From Prevotella sp. (lineage in GTDB: Bacteria; Bacteroidota; Bacteroidia; Bacteroidales; Dysgonomonadaceae): a stretch of DNA of 64,000 nucleotides. A model generated the notes under the pieces. That model did no database searches. It was not told where the DNA came from and saw only the letters and a program-made list of their open reading frames with translations. This document shows positions 26,500 to 36,692 of this stretch, piece by piece. Both the position numbers and the translations under genes were made by a program. Position 1 is the stretch's first letter. The number at the start of each line of letters is the position of its first letter. Location: positions 1 through 64,000 of the forward strand of contig JAISUS010000022.1 in NCBI GenBank assembly GCA_031271965.1, given 5' to 3'.

Positions 26500-27105
26500 A
26501 TGAATATAGAAGAGACAATTATTACACATATACAAGATTCGATATTGGTAAAAGAGGCTGTTCTCTCAAATCACAAGGTATTAAAATCAATAAATGACGC
26601 TGCGTTAATGGTCGTTAATGCATACAAACTTAATGCGAAAACATTAATTGCCGGCAATGGAGGAAGTGCCGCGGACGCTCAACATATTGCCGGAGAGTTT
26701 GTCAGCCGCTTTTATTTTGACCGCCCAGGAATACCATCAATCTCACTTTCTACGGACACTTCCATTATAACAGCTATAGGTAATGACTACGGCTTTGATA
26801 AACTCTTCGCCCGTCAAGTGCAAGCTTTAGGTAATGAAGGCGATGTATTCATTGGAATTACTACATCCGGTAACTCCGAAAATATTATTCAAGCACTGCA
26901 TTCATGCAAAGAGCAAGGCCTCAAATCTATAATTTTAACTGGAGAGTCGGGAGGTAAAGTCTCCGATTTATGTGACATCTGTATAAAAATTCCGTCTAAG
27001 GTTACGCCAAGAATACAGGAAGTACATATCCTTGTTGGGCATATTATATGCTGTATTGTAGAAGAAATATTATTCGGCAAGGCTAAAGACTACGCAAATC
27101 CTTAA
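26500..27105 (+). CDS. gmhA: phosphoheptose isomerase (SIS domain)
   Basis: Converts sedoheptulose 7-phosphate to D-glycero-D-manno-heptose 7-phosphate, the first step to the heptose of LPS core or of S-layer glycans. The SIS-domain motifs are AGNGGSAADAQHIAGEF near 55, ISLSTDTSIITAIGND near 85, and GITTSGNSENIIQAL near 120, followed by IPSKVTPRIQEVHILVGHI with Glu and His positioned for the metal-binding active site. The product is about 200 residues when read from the ATG at 26500. No other heptose genes are near; the next genes are for polysaccharide export. Confidence 0.92.
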   Translation: MNIEETIITHIQDSILVKEAVLSNHKVLKSINDAALMVVNAYKLNAKTLIAGNGGSAADAQHIAGEFVSRFYFDRPGIPSISLSTDTSIITAIGNDYGFDKLFARQVQALGNEGDVFIGITTSGNSENIIQALHSCKEQGLKSIILTGESGGKVSDLCDICIKIPSKVTPRIQEVHILVGHIICCIVEEILFGKAKDYANP

Positions 27106-27140
27106 ATAAGATCGTTCATTAGAAAATATATATGCGAAAC

Positions 27141-27170
27141 TTGTTTTAAGCTAAAAAATAGTTACATTTG
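27141..27170 (+). promoter_or_regulatory. promoter of the polysaccharide export genes
   Basis: TTG at 27141-27143 and TACATTTG at 27163-27170 are separated by exactly 19 nt, the best consensus match in the window. The predicted leader before the export lipoprotein ATG at 27311 is about 135 nt. Confidence 0.75.
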
Positions 27171-27310
27171 TAACGCATAAAAATGATGGGATTAATGTGT
27201 CTAATTACACAAAGGTCAATCACCTAACACACAGACATATAACCCACACGCAATATCCATACTTGCAGAAATATATAAGAAGTACATTCAAAATATCAAA
27301 TCAAGAAATA

Positions 27311-28129
27311 ATGAAATTTTTGCTTAAAAAAAAATATTTTATACTGCTCATTCCGATTTTACTAAGCTCATGTACGGCGTACAAAAAACTTCCATATATA
27401 ACAGAAGCCGAAACAATAACAACAGAAGAGTTTGCTAAAGCAGCAAAAAGTTATGAAGCTGTTATTATGCCAAAAGATATTTTAAGCATAACCGTCAACA
27501 CTCCCACAAATGCCGCTTCAAGAGACTTTAATCTACCTCTAGTACCTCAAGAAGCAACAGATATTATTCAAACAAGAGTATCTTCTACTTCCGGCGGTTA
27601 CGGCAGTCTACAGAACTATATTGTAGATAATGATGGATATATAAATTTTCCTGTTATCGGACGAATTAAAATAGGGGGATTGAAAAAAAGCGAGGCAGAA
27701 AAGAGTATCCTCTCTCTTATTTATCCAAAATACTTAAAAGAGGAACCAATTATAAGTTTACGTTTTTTAAATTATAAGGTTTCTGTTATAGGCGAGGTTG
27801 CCAGACCCGGAACTTATAGTTCTGCTAATGAACAAATGACACTTTTCGATGCATTAGCTGCTGCTGGAGACTTAACCATATATGGAGACAGAAAAAGTGT
27901 CCGAATAGTTAGAGAAGCAGCCAACGGACAACTCGATGTAAAGCAAATAGACTTGCAGGATAAAGGCATCTTATTAGATCCAGATATTTATTATTTACAG
28001 CAAAATGATAAAATAATTGTATCGCCCAACAAAGCTAAAGGAAATAACTCTTCTTTTGGTACACTTGAATCCCTAGCCCTATCTGGACTTTCAGTTTTAA
28101 TATCCGTGATTTCTATTATCACACGCTAA
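27311..28129 (+). CDS. polysaccharide export lipoprotein (Wza-like)
   Basis: Outer-membrane export channel component of the Wza/OPX group. The start at 27311 gives a lipoprotein signal (MKFLLKKKYF, hydrophobic, lipobox LLSSC), so Cys21 is lipidated; the longer in-frame start at 27197 would put a polar 38-residue stretch ahead of the signal and lie in the mRNA leader. A Poly_export domain is seen around YEAVIMPKDILSITVNTP, YIVDNDGYINFPVIGRIKIGG, and a SLBB-type region around VSVIGEVARPGTY. A C-terminal hydrophobic stretch (about 250-272) could cross the membrane. It is 272 residues, shorter than E. coli Wza (379). The Wzc-like gene follows after 30 nt. Confidence 0.9.
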   Translation: MKFLLKKKYFILLIPILLSSCTAYKKLPYITEAETITTEEFAKAAKSYEAVIMPKDILSITVNTPTNAASRDFNLPLVPQEATDIIQTRVSSTSGGYGSLQNYIVDNDGYINFPVIGRIKIGGLKKSEAEKSILSLIYPKYLKEEPIISLRFLNYKVSVIGEVARPGTYSSANEQMTLFDALAAAGDLTIYGDRKSVRIVREAANGQLDVKQIDLQDKGILLDPDIYYLQQNDKIIVSPNKAKGNNSSFGTLESLALSGLSVLISVISIITR

Positions 28130-28159
28130 ACCATTATTGAGAAATAAATCTATCACAAA

Positions 28160-30538
28160 ATGAATAAATTCTCCACAGACAACGTTAATAATATAGAGGA
28201 CGCTGAAGAGATTAACTTAAGAGAAATTGTATTCAAATATCTCCGTTACTGGAGATGGTTTGTTCTATCTACAATTGTATTTTTAATACTTGGTTCTGTA
28301 GTATATCTTAGAATGGACCGAAAGTTTAGTATTTCAACATCTGTTTTATTAAAAGAGAACAAAGGAAGTGGAGCACAAAAAAATAGTCCTTTAGGGAGTT
28401 TGGAGGAATTGGGATTGTTAAGCACGACAAACAACATCGATAATGAAATTGCTGTATTCTCTTCTCCAAACCTTATGAAGCAAATAGTATTAGCCCTCGA
28501 ACTTCAAACTTCTTATTTTGAGAGTGGGATATTCCGCGATACAGAAGTGTACAAAGACTGCCCCTATTACGCCAGACTAGAAGATATCAAACCAGATGAT
28601 CTACAAGGGTATATTGATGTTTCGTTAAACAAAACAGGCGAAAATGGTATAGCTATAGAAGGAAAGTATCTTGTAAAAAAAGAAGAAATAAGGATAGAGG
28701 GCAAAATAGACAAACTTCCAGGTTTCATTAATTTACCTGCTGAGCTAGGCAGGCTATACATCACAAAGCGCCCGGAAGCGGACAAAGATAAATTAAATGA
28801 AAAATACTATATTAAAATAAATAATGCACAACGTGTTGCATATAACTTATCTGAAGAAATACAAGTCCGATCTACAACTAAAAGCTCATCTGTTTTAACG
28901 ATAAATCTTGATGTATTGAATGTCTCTAAAGGTATTGATATCTTGAACGAAGTTGTAAAAATATATAATGCCAACAATGTCCAAGAAAACAATGAAATGG
29001 CTGTAAACACATCAAACTTCATCAACGAGCGATTAGATAGTATCTCCATCGAATTAAGTGGTATTGAAGATAAAGTCGTCAATTTCAAAAAAGAACAAGG
29101 TATAACAGACCTCAGCACAGAGGCTAAAATATTCGTTGAACAAACCGCTTCTGTAGAACAAAAGCGCATTGAAACTGAAACGCAACTAAAAACAGTCGAG
29201 TTAATAGAAAACTTTATACATAAATCAGATAACAACTATAAATTGATCCCAGTATTAGGAATTACCGATATTGGATTAGCTGAAGTAATAACAAAATACA
29301 ATGAATCTCTACTAGCTTATCAAAGACTGGAGAGAAGTGCAAGTGAAAATAATCCGGCAAGAGAAAGAGCTTTGGCCGAACTAATAGGTACCAGACAGAG
29401 TATACAAAGTGCTATCAACAACGTAAAAAAAGCATTAAACATCTCAAAATCTGAATCGGACAAACAAGCCAATCAAATATCATCCAGAATAAGGTCGGTA
29501 CCTACTCAAGAACGGGGTTTGCTAGAAGTTACGCGCCAACAGCAGGTTAAACAAGCTTTATATCTGTATCTCATGCAAGTACGCGAAGAGACCAGTATAA
29601 CAATGGCTTCAACATCGGATAAGGCAAAGGTTATTACCGACCCTATTATCCCTGATTACCCTGTATCTCCCAAGAAAAATATAATTTTTTTAGCTGCTTT
29701 CTTGATTGGAATAATAGCGCCTATCATCATTATTTATGTAAAAGACCTTCTCCAATTAAATATTTCCAGCAGAGAGGAATTGGAAAAACTCTCTAACATT
29801 ACCGTTATCGGAGAAATAATGAAGAAAGAGGAAGAGGAAATAATAGTTGTTCGGGAGAATAGAACAACCCCTATTGTTGAGTTATTCAGAACATTAAGAA
29901 ACAATGTTCAATTTGTTCTAGACGAACCCGAGAAGAAAATAATATTAGTAACTTCTACAATTCCCGGGGAAGGAAAGACATTTGTAAGTATCAACCTTGC
30001 GGCATCTTTTGCTTTATCCGACAAGAAAATATTATTACTCGGCATGGATATTCGAAATCCTAAGCTTGCAACAGATATGAATTTTCCTAAAAGCACAGGG
30101 CTTACATCATATTTGTCAGGAAGTGCTCAGGATTGGAAGACTATGTTACACAAAACTAAAGATCTCCCTAATTTAGACATACTACAGGCTGGAGCAATTC
30201 CTCCTAACCCAAATGAACTGTTAATGAAGCCTTCTTTAAAAAGACTCATTGATGAAGCAAGGACTTTATATGACATCATAATAATAGACTCTGCTCCTAT
30301 AGGAGTTGTTTCTGACACATTCCTTATCAGTTCATTTGCAAATACGACAGTATATGTAACAAGGGAAAATGTAACACCTAAGAATGCTATCACGTTTGTA
30401 AATGAAGTCCACCATGACAAAAAACTTCCAAACATGTATCTTGTAATTAACGGTGTAGAAGCTGTTAAGAATAAAGGACGGCATGGTCGCTATGGATATG
30501 GGTACACATATGGGTATGGCGTGAAAAAGGAATCTTAA
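28160..30538 (+). CDS. Wzc-like polysaccharide co-polymerase tyrosine autokinase
   Basis: Inner-membrane protein that controls polymer length and export. The N-terminal Wzz domain is followed by a periplasmic region with a long coiled-coil (about 270-450), two membrane helices (about 35-55 and 515-535), and a cytoplasmic BY-kinase domain: Walker A STIPGEGKTFVSINLA near 600, Walker A' LLGMDIRNPKL near 627, Walker B IIIIDSAPIG near 707. The C-terminal tail GRYGYGYTYGYG carries five Tyr within 12 residues, the expected autophosphorylation cluster. At 792 residues it is full-length. No glycosyltransferase or flippase gene is adjacent, so it must serve a polymer made from genes elsewhere. No phosphatase gene (Wzb) is adjacent either. 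Confidence 0.92.
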   Translation: MNKFSTDNVNNIEDAEEINLREIVFKYLRYWRWFVLSTIVFLILGSVVYLRMDRKFSISTSVLLKENKGSGAQKNSPLGSLEELGLLSTTNNIDNEIAVFSSPNLMKQIVLALELQTSYFESGIFRDTEVYKDCPYYARLEDIKPDDLQGYIDVSLNKTGENGIAIEGKYLVKKEEIRIEGKIDKLPGFINLPAELGRLYITKRPEADKDKLNEKYYIKINNAQRVAYNLSEEIQVRSTTKSSSVLTINLDVLNVSKGIDILNEVVKIYNANNVQENNEMAVNTSNFINERLDSISIELSGIEDKVVNFKKEQGITDLSTEAKIFVEQTASVEQKRIETETQLKTVELIENFIHKSDNNYKLIPVLGITDIGLAEVITKYNESLLAYQRLERSASENNPARERALAELIGTRQSIQSAINNVKKALNISKSESDKQANQISSRIRSVPTQERGLLEVTRQQQVKQALYLYLMQVREETSITMASTSDKAKVITDPIIPDYPVSPKKNIIFLAAFLIGIIAPIIIIYVKDLLQLNISSREELEKLSNITVIGEIMKKEEEEIIVVRENRTTPIVELFRTLRNNVQFVLDEPEKKIILVTSTIPGEGKTFVSINLAASFALSDKKILLLGMDIRNPKLATDMNFPKSTGLTSYLSGSAQDWKTMLHKTKDLPNLDILQAGAIPPNPNELLMKPSLKRLIDEARTLYDIIIIDSAPIGVVSDTFLISSFANTTVYVTRENVTPKNAITFVNEVHHDKKLPNMYLVINGVEAVKNKGRHGRYGYGYTYGYGVKKES

Positions 30539-30669
30539 GCCGATAAAATCTCTGATTATTCATAGGGTTTATATATTGCAGATTTTAAACAATATCAACT
30601 GTGTTATTATTCCCAGAGTATGTTTTTGGGATAAATGCAGGTATGCATAGAATAATTTCAGTGTATAAA

Positions 30670-31158
30670 ATGGATCATTTATATATCTCTTCAACTCTTT
30701 CCAAAGAAGAGAAATATGTATCTTTACTTCCTCAGCTTAAAGGATTATTAGAAGGGGAAGATGATATGATTGCAAATTTTGCAAATATTTCTGCTGCGTT
30801 AAAACAATCTTTTAATTTCTTCTGGGTAGGATTCTATATTGTAAAAAAAGAAGAACTCGTGCTTGGCCCTTTTCAGGGAACAATAGCATGTACTCGTATC
30901 AAATACGGAAAAGGCGTATGCGGAACAGCCTGGAAAGAAAAACGGACTGTCATTGTAGAAGACGTAAACCAATTCCCCGGACATATTGCATGCGATGCCG
31001 CCTCCCAATCTGAAATTGTTGTTCCTGTTTTTGATCATAGAAACGACATAGTTGCCGTATTGGATATAGACAGCGAATATTTAAGCCACTTTGATGAAAC
31101 TGATGCACTCTATCTACAAGAAATTATCAAGCTATTAGAGCAAAAAATCTGTATTTAA
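30670..31158 (+). CDS. free methionine-(R)-sulfoxide reductase (GAF domain)
   Basis: GAF-domain enzyme that reduces free methionine-R-sulfoxide. The conserved GTIACTRIKYGKGVCG and HIACDAAS segments carry the three Cys (one in each of ACT, VCG and ACD) expected of the fRMsr group. FANISAALKQSFNFFWVGFY is the N-terminal part of the domain. The ATG at 30670 is chosen over a GTG at 30601 because it gives 162 residues, near the family length (about 150-165), and the extra residues do not match the family. Downstream of the polysaccharide genes but on no clear shared function. It converges on an anion transporter, with 4 nt overlap of the stops. Confidence 0.88.
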   Translation: MDHLYISSTLSKEEKYVSLLPQLKGLLEGEDDMIANFANISAALKQSFNFFWVGFYIVKKEELVLGPFQGTIACTRIKYGKGVCGTAWKEKRTVIVEDVNQFPGHIACDAASQSEIVVPVFDHRNDIVAVLDIDSEYLSHFDETDALYLQEIIKLLEQKICI

Positions 31159-33002
31159 AACGGGAATAACAGAGGTAACACTAATATCATTACAATACCC
31201 ATAATAACTTGCAATGGCAATCCGACTTTCACATAATCCATAAAACTATATCGTCCGGCACTCATCACTAATGCGTTAGGAGGTGTTGAGAATGGCGATG
31301 CAAAACACATACTTGCAGCAACAGCAACAGCGAACAAAAATGGATACGGACTTACTCCCATCCCAATAGCAGCCTTCATTGCAATAGGCGTAAACAAAAC
31401 AGCAGTGGCAGTATTGCTTATAAACATTGTAAGAAGCGATGTACAGAAGTATATACCTGCTAACAAAGCATATGGCCCCATATTACCTAATTTACTCACT
31501 AAGCCTCCTGATATTAACGTATCGACTCCCGTATTTTGGAAAGCTGTAGCCATAGGTAACATAGCACCTATAAGAACAACACTCTCCCAGTTAATACTAT
31601 CGTAAGCCTCCTCTACATTTCGTAAACATCCTGTAGCTACCATCAGTACGGCAGCAAGCATAATAGCAATAACAGAAGGCACAATCTCAAAAACCATCGC
31701 TAGCACCATTAATACCATAATAAGTGCAGCAATAGGTGCTTTTTGATTCAATGTCACTTTTGCAGCTTCTTTCAATGGCTGACCTACAAGTACAAGATCA
31801 TCTTGCCTGTCATCCAGATTGGCTAAATCCTTCCATGTTCCCTGTATTAGCAAAGCATCACCTGAATGTAATTTCGTGTTTTTGATATCTAACATCTTAT
31901 ATTCATTCTGACGTTGGAGTCCCAATACATTTACATTATACTCTTCCCGAAAACGTATCTCCGAGATAGTTCTGTTAATAAGCCTGGAATTAGGCATAAT
32001 AAATACTTCGGCCAAACCTGAATCCTGAAAATCAGAAAAATCTCTGTCACTTTTCTCCAAGGTCAATCTATTTTCCGATACAAAACGTTCTATGTCTTCC
32101 CTTTCCCCATGACAATAAAGAGCGTCGTCTTTCTGTATAATAGATCTTGGCCCTGCAACTTCTTCTATAAATGTCTTGCGGAATCTGGAGTTACCATTTC
32201 GTCTTACAATCTTACTTATACTCACATCGTAATGCGAAGCAATTTTTAGTTCAGCGAGTGTTTTCCCGATCAACGGAGATTTGCTTTCAACATCAACCTT
32301 ATATGATTGCCTGGACAAATTATATTCTTCAGCCAACTCTTTCAGCGACTTACCTTTTTTCTTGTTTGTTGAATTATCATTTTTGGAAATAAGTAATTTA
32401 CTTAAAAAGAAAAGTACGATCATACCAACGGATAAAGCAGTAAAACCAATAGGTGCAAAAGAAAAGAAAGAGAGAGCTTCATATCCTGCATCAATCAGTG
32501 CATTCTGAATAACCAGATTGGGAGGTGTACTAATCAGGGTAAACATCCCCATGCTACTAGCAAATGCCAAAGGCATAAGATAGCGGCGAGGACTAATATT
32601 AGCGCTTGCTGCCATACTGACAATAATAGGCATCATCACCGCCACGGTTCCGGTATTACTAACGAAGGCCCCGATAGAAGCTGTCGCAAGCATAACCAGT
32701 ATAAACAATTTGTTTTCACTACTACCTGCCGTCTGTAGTATCTTACTACTTATCATTTTGGCCAAACCGGTACGAAATATTCCGGCTCCTACTACAAATA
32801 AACCGATCATCATTATTACCACCGAGTTTGAAAAACCGGCCAACGCTTCTGTTGGAGTCAAAATATCAAATAAGGTTAATGCCAACAAGGCACATACAGC
32901 AACTAAATCGGCGCGTACTTTTCCCCGCATAAAGAAAAACGAGGCAATTAATAAAGTAGCAAGAGTTATATTTATAGGGGTTAAAAGGGAAGACAATATC
33001 AT
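31155..33002 (-). CDS. SLC13/DASS-type anion transporter with two RCK_C domains
   Basis: Membrane transporter of 615 residues related to sulfate/dicarboxylate carriers and E. coli YfbS. About 10-12 membrane helices flank a soluble insert near 210-400 containing two TrkA_C/RCK_C-like units (about SPLIGKTLAELKIASHY and NRTISEIRFREEYNVNV). The two transport halves have the SNTGTVAVMMPI and SNTATAVLFTPIAMK motifs, which carry the substrate-binding Asn-Thr. The RCK_C pair suggests ligand gating. Substrate is not evident. It has no adjacent partner genes. Confidence 0.88.
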   Translation of the reverse strand: MILSSLLTPINITLATLLIASFFFMRGKVRADLVAVCALLALTLFDILTPTEALAGFSNSVVIMMIGLFVVGAGIFRTGLAKMISSKILQTAGSSENKLFILVMLATASIGAFVSNTGTVAVMMPIIVSMAASANISPRRYLMPLAFASSMGMFTLISTPPNLVIQNALIDAGYEALSFFSFAPIGFTALSVGMIVLFFLSKLLISKNDNSTNKKKGKSLKELAEEYNLSRQSYKVDVESKSPLIGKTLAELKIASHYDVSISKIVRRNGNSRFRKTFIEEVAGPRSIIQKDDALYCHGEREDIERFVSENRLTLEKSDRDFSDFQDSGLAEVFIMPNSRLINRTISEIRFREEYNVNVLGLQRQNEYKMLDIKNTKLHSGDALLIQGTWKDLANLDDRQDDLVLVGQPLKEAAKVTLNQKAPIAALIMVLMVLAMVFEIVPSVIAIMLAAVLMVATGCLRNVEEAYDSINWESVVLIGAMLPMATAFQNTGVDTLISGGLVSKLGNMGPYALLAGIYFCTSLLTMFISNTATAVLFTPIAMKAAIGMGVSPYPFLFAVAVAASMCFASPFSTPPNALVMSAGRYSFMDYVKVGLPLQVIMGIVMILVLPLLFPF

Positions 33003-33185
33003 ATCTGATTATTAGTAGTTTTATTTTTATTTCCAATCTTTACAAAGATAAAAAATACTGTATCAAGAAAAAATTAACAATATCAAAAAAGGTTATTCTT
33101 TTTACTTTTTTACATTATATTATCTCTATCTATCTTATTTATTTTTGTTTAACGCAAAGAATAGAAATTCCTTTCGTCTTCATAA

Positions 33186-33890
33186 TTATAATTTCAAATA
33201 ATAATCCTTTGCTAAACTGATAAATTCGTCTGAATAAATATGCCTCTTCTTTTCAATCAATAAATCATTTTCTTCTAAAGAAGATCTCTGTTTAGAAAAT
33301 TCGACCAACACTCTTTTAGGCAAAGAGCCTGGAACAGGATAAACGTTAGTCACCCGGGTTACAAACAAATTATCTTGCTCTAATAAATAGTTCTTATATT
33401 CAAAAGGATAAATTACAGACAATCGCCCATCGAAAGTCAGAAGTTTTGATGAAAGTTTTATCAATTCATCCACCGATAAGCTATCTGTATGACGCGCCAC
33501 TGATCTGTTCTCTCTAGGAGGCTTCAAAGACTCTCCGAAATATGGAGGATTGGATACAATCAAGCCATATTTCCGATCACAATTTAAAGCATATTCCTGC
33601 AAGGAAGTATTAAAACATCTGATTTGAGAAGAGAAAGGCGACCTCATTGCATTTTCTCCAGCCTGCTCCACAGCATCATTGTCTATATCTATGGCATCTA
33701 TCAACATATCTCTGTTTCGCTGAGCCAGCATAAGGGCAATCAATCCCGATCCGGTTCCTACATCAAGAACATTCTTTATATTTTGTGCATTAGCCCAAGC
33801 CCCTAACAATACCCCGTCTGTACCCACTTTCATTGCACAGCGATCGTGGTAAATAGTAAACTGCTTAAACTTAAAGTAAGGATTCGGCAT
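33186..33890 (-). CDS. tRNA1(Val) (adenine(37)-N6)-methyltransferase
   Basis: SAM-dependent methyltransferase of the YfiC/TrmN6 group that modifies A37 of tRNA1Val. The SAM loop is LDVGTGSGLIALMLAQR near residue 42, and the catalytic motif IVSNPPYFGES near 110 has the NPPY signature of N6-adenine methyltransferases. KFKQFTIYHDRCAMKVGTDG opens the family domain. 234 residues, cytoplasmic. Position between the anion transporter and lon gives no functional hint. Activity is inferred from the family. Confidence 0.88.
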   Translation of the reverse strand: MPNPYFKFKQFTIYHDRCAMKVGTDGVLLGAWANAQNIKNVLDVGTGSGLIALMLAQRNRDMLIDAIDIDNDAVEQAGENAMRSPFSSQIRCFNTSLQEYALNCDRKYGLIVSNPPYFGESLKPPRENRSVARHTDSLSVDELIKLSSKLLTFDGRLSVIYPFEYKNYLLEQDNLFVTRVTNVYPVPGSLPKRVLVEFSKQRSSLEENDLLIEKKRHIYSDEFISLAKDYYLKL

Positions 33891-34136
33891 TTGTTTGAAT
33901 TTATTCTTATTTTATTAAACAAAGAGTTCTCTAATATTTCCATAAGAGGAAAATATAAGACGCCTTTGCAACAATATAACAACAAAACTTTAATTTAGTT
34001 GTTTCAATTATAATTGCATAAATAGTAAATATTCACTGGCACGAATTTTGTTATACATAAACAAATATAGTTATAAATTCGACTTTTTCTAAATTCTCCC
34101 AAATAGTATAATCCAACAAAAATAAAAGGATAAAAT

Positions 34137-36617
34137 ATGTTCAACAAAAAAAAGAATCTTCTCAGTCTCGAGGAAAATAACGAACCTGTTATTTCAATAA
34201 TTACCAACGACTTTGATGACGGAGACTGTTCTATAAGCGAAAAAGACTTAAAGGACGAACTGCCGGTTCTTCCTCTACGAAATACAATCATATTTCCCGG
34301 AACAAGCATGCCAATCTCGGTAGCACGTAAAAAATCGTTGAAACTGATTAGAAGTGTGAACCGGCAAAGAGGGAAATACGTAGCACTCGTCTGCCAAAAA
34401 GACGCAGAAAATGAAGAGCCCGAAATTGGGGATCTTTATTCGATAGGTGTCATAGGCGAAATTATACGAGTAATAGAGTTGCCCGACGAAGACAATGTCA
34501 CTGTCATTTTTCAAGGAAAAAAACGTTTTAGACTGACAGAACTGACACAAAATGAACCTTTTTTGAAAGGCCATTACGAAATAAGAGAGGGTGTCCCTGT
34601 TGCCAAACATGATACAGAATACAAAGCATTGCTTGATTCCATCCGTGACCTTACGATACAAATGCTTCGTATGTACGGAGAACCGCCAAAGGAATTCATA
34701 CAACGCTTGAAATCAGAAAATGCGTCTTCTCTTTTGGTAAATTACTGTTGCTCCAATTTGCCTGTCCCGGCAATAGAAAAACAAGCTTTACTCGAAATAG
34801 ACGACGAAAAAGAACGTGCCTACAGATTGCTAGTCATTCTCAACCGTGAAAATCAAATGATGGAGATGAAGCTCAATATTCAGATGAAAACACGGGAAGA
34901 ACTCAACCAACAGCAAAAGGAATATTTTCTCCAGCAACAAATAAAGACCATACAAGACGAACTTGGCGGGAACCCTCAACAAGCAGATTTAGAGGAATTC
35001 AAGGAACGTGCTCAAAAGAAAAAATGGAGTAAAGATGTAGCCGAAGCATTCGAGAAGGAAATGAGTAAATTGGAACGTTTACACCCCCAATCACCCGACT
35101 ACTCTACTCAATATACGTATATAGAAACATTACTCGACTTACCCTGGGGCGAATATACAAAAGATAATTTCAATCTTAAAAATGCCCAAAAGGTACTTGA
35201 CCAGGATCATTTTGGCCTAGAAAAAGTCAAAGAGCGTATTATAGAGCATCTTGCCGTGCTAAAGCTAAAAGGGGATTTAAAGTCACCGATAATATGCTTA
35301 TACGGACCTCCCGGAGTAGGAAAAACCTCATTGGGAAAATCTGTAGCAAAGGCCCTGAACCGCAATTATGTACGCGTTTCATTCGGCGGATTACACGACG
35401 AGTCGGAAATCCGTGGTCATCGCCGTACCTATATCGGAGCTATGCCGGGACGTATAATCCAGAATATACTAAAAGCTGGTTCATCTAACCCTGTATTTGT
35501 ATTGGATGAAATAGATAAAATCGGAAGTGATTTCAAAGGCGATCCTTCTTCAGCCCTGCTCGAAGTGCTCGATCCGGAACAGAATTCTGCGTTCCACGAC
35601 AATTATCTGAATATAGACTACGATTTGTCTAAAGTAATGTTTCTGGCCACAGCTAATAATCTTTCAACAATTTCGCAACCTCTACTCGATCGCATGGAAT
35701 TGATCGACGTGAGTGGATATATAATTGAAGAGAAGATAGAAATTGCACGCCGGCATTTAATTCCCAAACAATTGGAAAATCATGGTCTGGAAGGGAATGC
35801 AATTGATATCCCGAAAAAAACAATCGAGAAAGTAGTTGAAAACTATACTCGTGAATCCGGCGTACGCGAACTAGATAAAAAGCTGGCTAAGATAATGCGT
35901 AAACTTGCCCGAAAAGTAGCATCCGAAGAGGACTATAAGAAGGTAATTGATCCGGAAGACCTGCATGAATACCTCGGTGCAGTAGAATATACAAGAGACC
36001 TGTACCAAGGAAATCAATATGCGGGTGTAGTTACCGGACTAGCCTGGACATCCGTTGGTGGAGAAATTTTATTCATCGAAACATCTTTAAGTAAAGGCAA
36101 AGGAGGAAAGCTCACTCTTACCGGAAATTTGGGTGACGTAATGAAAGAATCGGCTGTACTGGCAATGGAGTACCTGCACTCTCATCATAAGGAATTGGGG
36201 ATTGACGAAAAAATCTTTGAAAACTGGAATGTACATGTGCATGTTCCCGAAGGAGCCATTCCGAAAGACGGGCCTTCAGCGGGTATCACAATGGTTACAT
36301 CGCTGGCATCGGCATTTACCCAGCAAAAGGTGAAAACAAATCTGGCTATGACAGGAGAAATCACCCTGCGTGGGAAAGTATTGCCTGTAGGTGGTATCAG
36401 AGAAAAAATCCTGGCAGCCAAACGTGCAGGAATCAAAGAAATCATCCTTTGCAAAGAGAATAAGAAAAACATAGACGAAATCAAACCTCTATATTTGAAA
36501 GGATTGACTTTCCACTATGTAGATGATATAAGGCAAGTTCTCGACATTGCTCTGCTAAAAGAGAAAGTAAAACATCCTCTCGATCTGACAGTAGAGGAGA
36601 GAAAAGAGTCAAACTAA
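34137..36617 (+). CDS. lon: ATP-dependent protease Lon
   Basis: AAA+ serine protease for damaged and regulatory proteins. Parts in order: N-terminal substrate-binding domain (about 40-235, opening LPVLPLRNTIIFPGTSMP), central coiled-coil, AAA+ with Walker A GPPGVGKTSLGKS near 385 and Walker B PVFVLDEIDKI, and the peptidase domain with the catalytic Ser in PKDGPSAGITM near 710 and Lys in VLPVGGIREKILAAKRAG near 750. It is 826 residues, normal for Lon A with a short leading extension of about 35 acidic residues. A weak Shine-Dalgarno-like aaaagga precedes the ATG. The 246-nt upstream gap shows no clear TAnnTTTG. A terminator follows at 36627. Confidence 0.96.
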   Translation: MFNKKKNLLSLEENNEPVISIITNDFDDGDCSISEKDLKDELPVLPLRNTIIFPGTSMPISVARKKSLKLIRSVNRQRGKYVALVCQKDAENEEPEIGDLYSIGVIGEIIRVIELPDEDNVTVIFQGKKRFRLTELTQNEPFLKGHYEIREGVPVAKHDTEYKALLDSIRDLTIQMLRMYGEPPKEFIQRLKSENASSLLVNYCCSNLPVPAIEKQALLEIDDEKERAYRLLVILNRENQMMEMKLNIQMKTREELNQQQKEYFLQQQIKTIQDELGGNPQQADLEEFKERAQKKKWSKDVAEAFEKEMSKLERLHPQSPDYSTQYTYIETLLDLPWGEYTKDNFNLKNAQKVLDQDHFGLEKVKERIIEHLAVLKLKGDLKSPIICLYGPPGVGKTSLGKSVAKALNRNYVRVSFGGLHDESEIRGHRRTYIGAMPGRIIQNILKAGSSNPVFVLDEIDKIGSDFKGDPSSALLEVLDPEQNSAFHDNYLNIDYDLSKVMFLATANNLSTISQPLLDRMELIDVSGYIIEEKIEIARRHLIPKQLENHGLEGNAIDIPKKTIEKVVENYTRESGVRELDKKLAKIMRKLARKVASEEDYKKVIDPEDLHEYLGAVEYTRDLYQGNQYAGVVTGLAWTSVGGEILFIETSLSKGKGGKLTLTGNLGDVMKESAVLAMEYLHSHHKELGIDEKIFENWNVHVHVPEGAIPKDGPSAGITMVTSLASAFTQQKVKTNLAMTGEITLRGKVLPVGGIREKILAAKRAGIKEIILCKENKKNIDEIKPLYLKGLTFHYVDDIRQVLDIALLKEKVKHPLDLTVEERKESN

Positions 36618-36626
36618 TAAAACAGG

Positions 36627-36664
36627 ATAAGTGCAAATCAACAAGTTTGCACTTATTTGTTTTA
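36627..36664 (+). terminator. terminator of lon
   Basis: ataagtgcaaa (36627-36637) and tttgcacttat (36646-36656) form an 11-bp perfect stem with an 8-nt loop, followed by TTGTTTT. Confidence 0.85.
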
Positions 36665-36684
36665 AAACAAATTTCTTACATTTG
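36657..36684 (+). promoter_or_regulatory. promoter of the DUF4199-GT2 pair
   Basis: TTG at 36657-36659 and TACATTTG at 36677-36684, 17 nt apart, overlap the end of the lon terminator. The -7 element ends 8 nt before the ATG at 36693, so the mRNA is nearly leaderless. Confidence 0.5.
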
Positions 36685-36692
36685 TATCACTT

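Noticed and set aside
27197-27310. 38-residue N-terminal extension of the Wza-like protein
   Set aside because: It would place polar, His-rich residues before the lipoprotein signal; the ATG at 27311 matches the signal peptide exactly and the extension lies in the mRNA leader.
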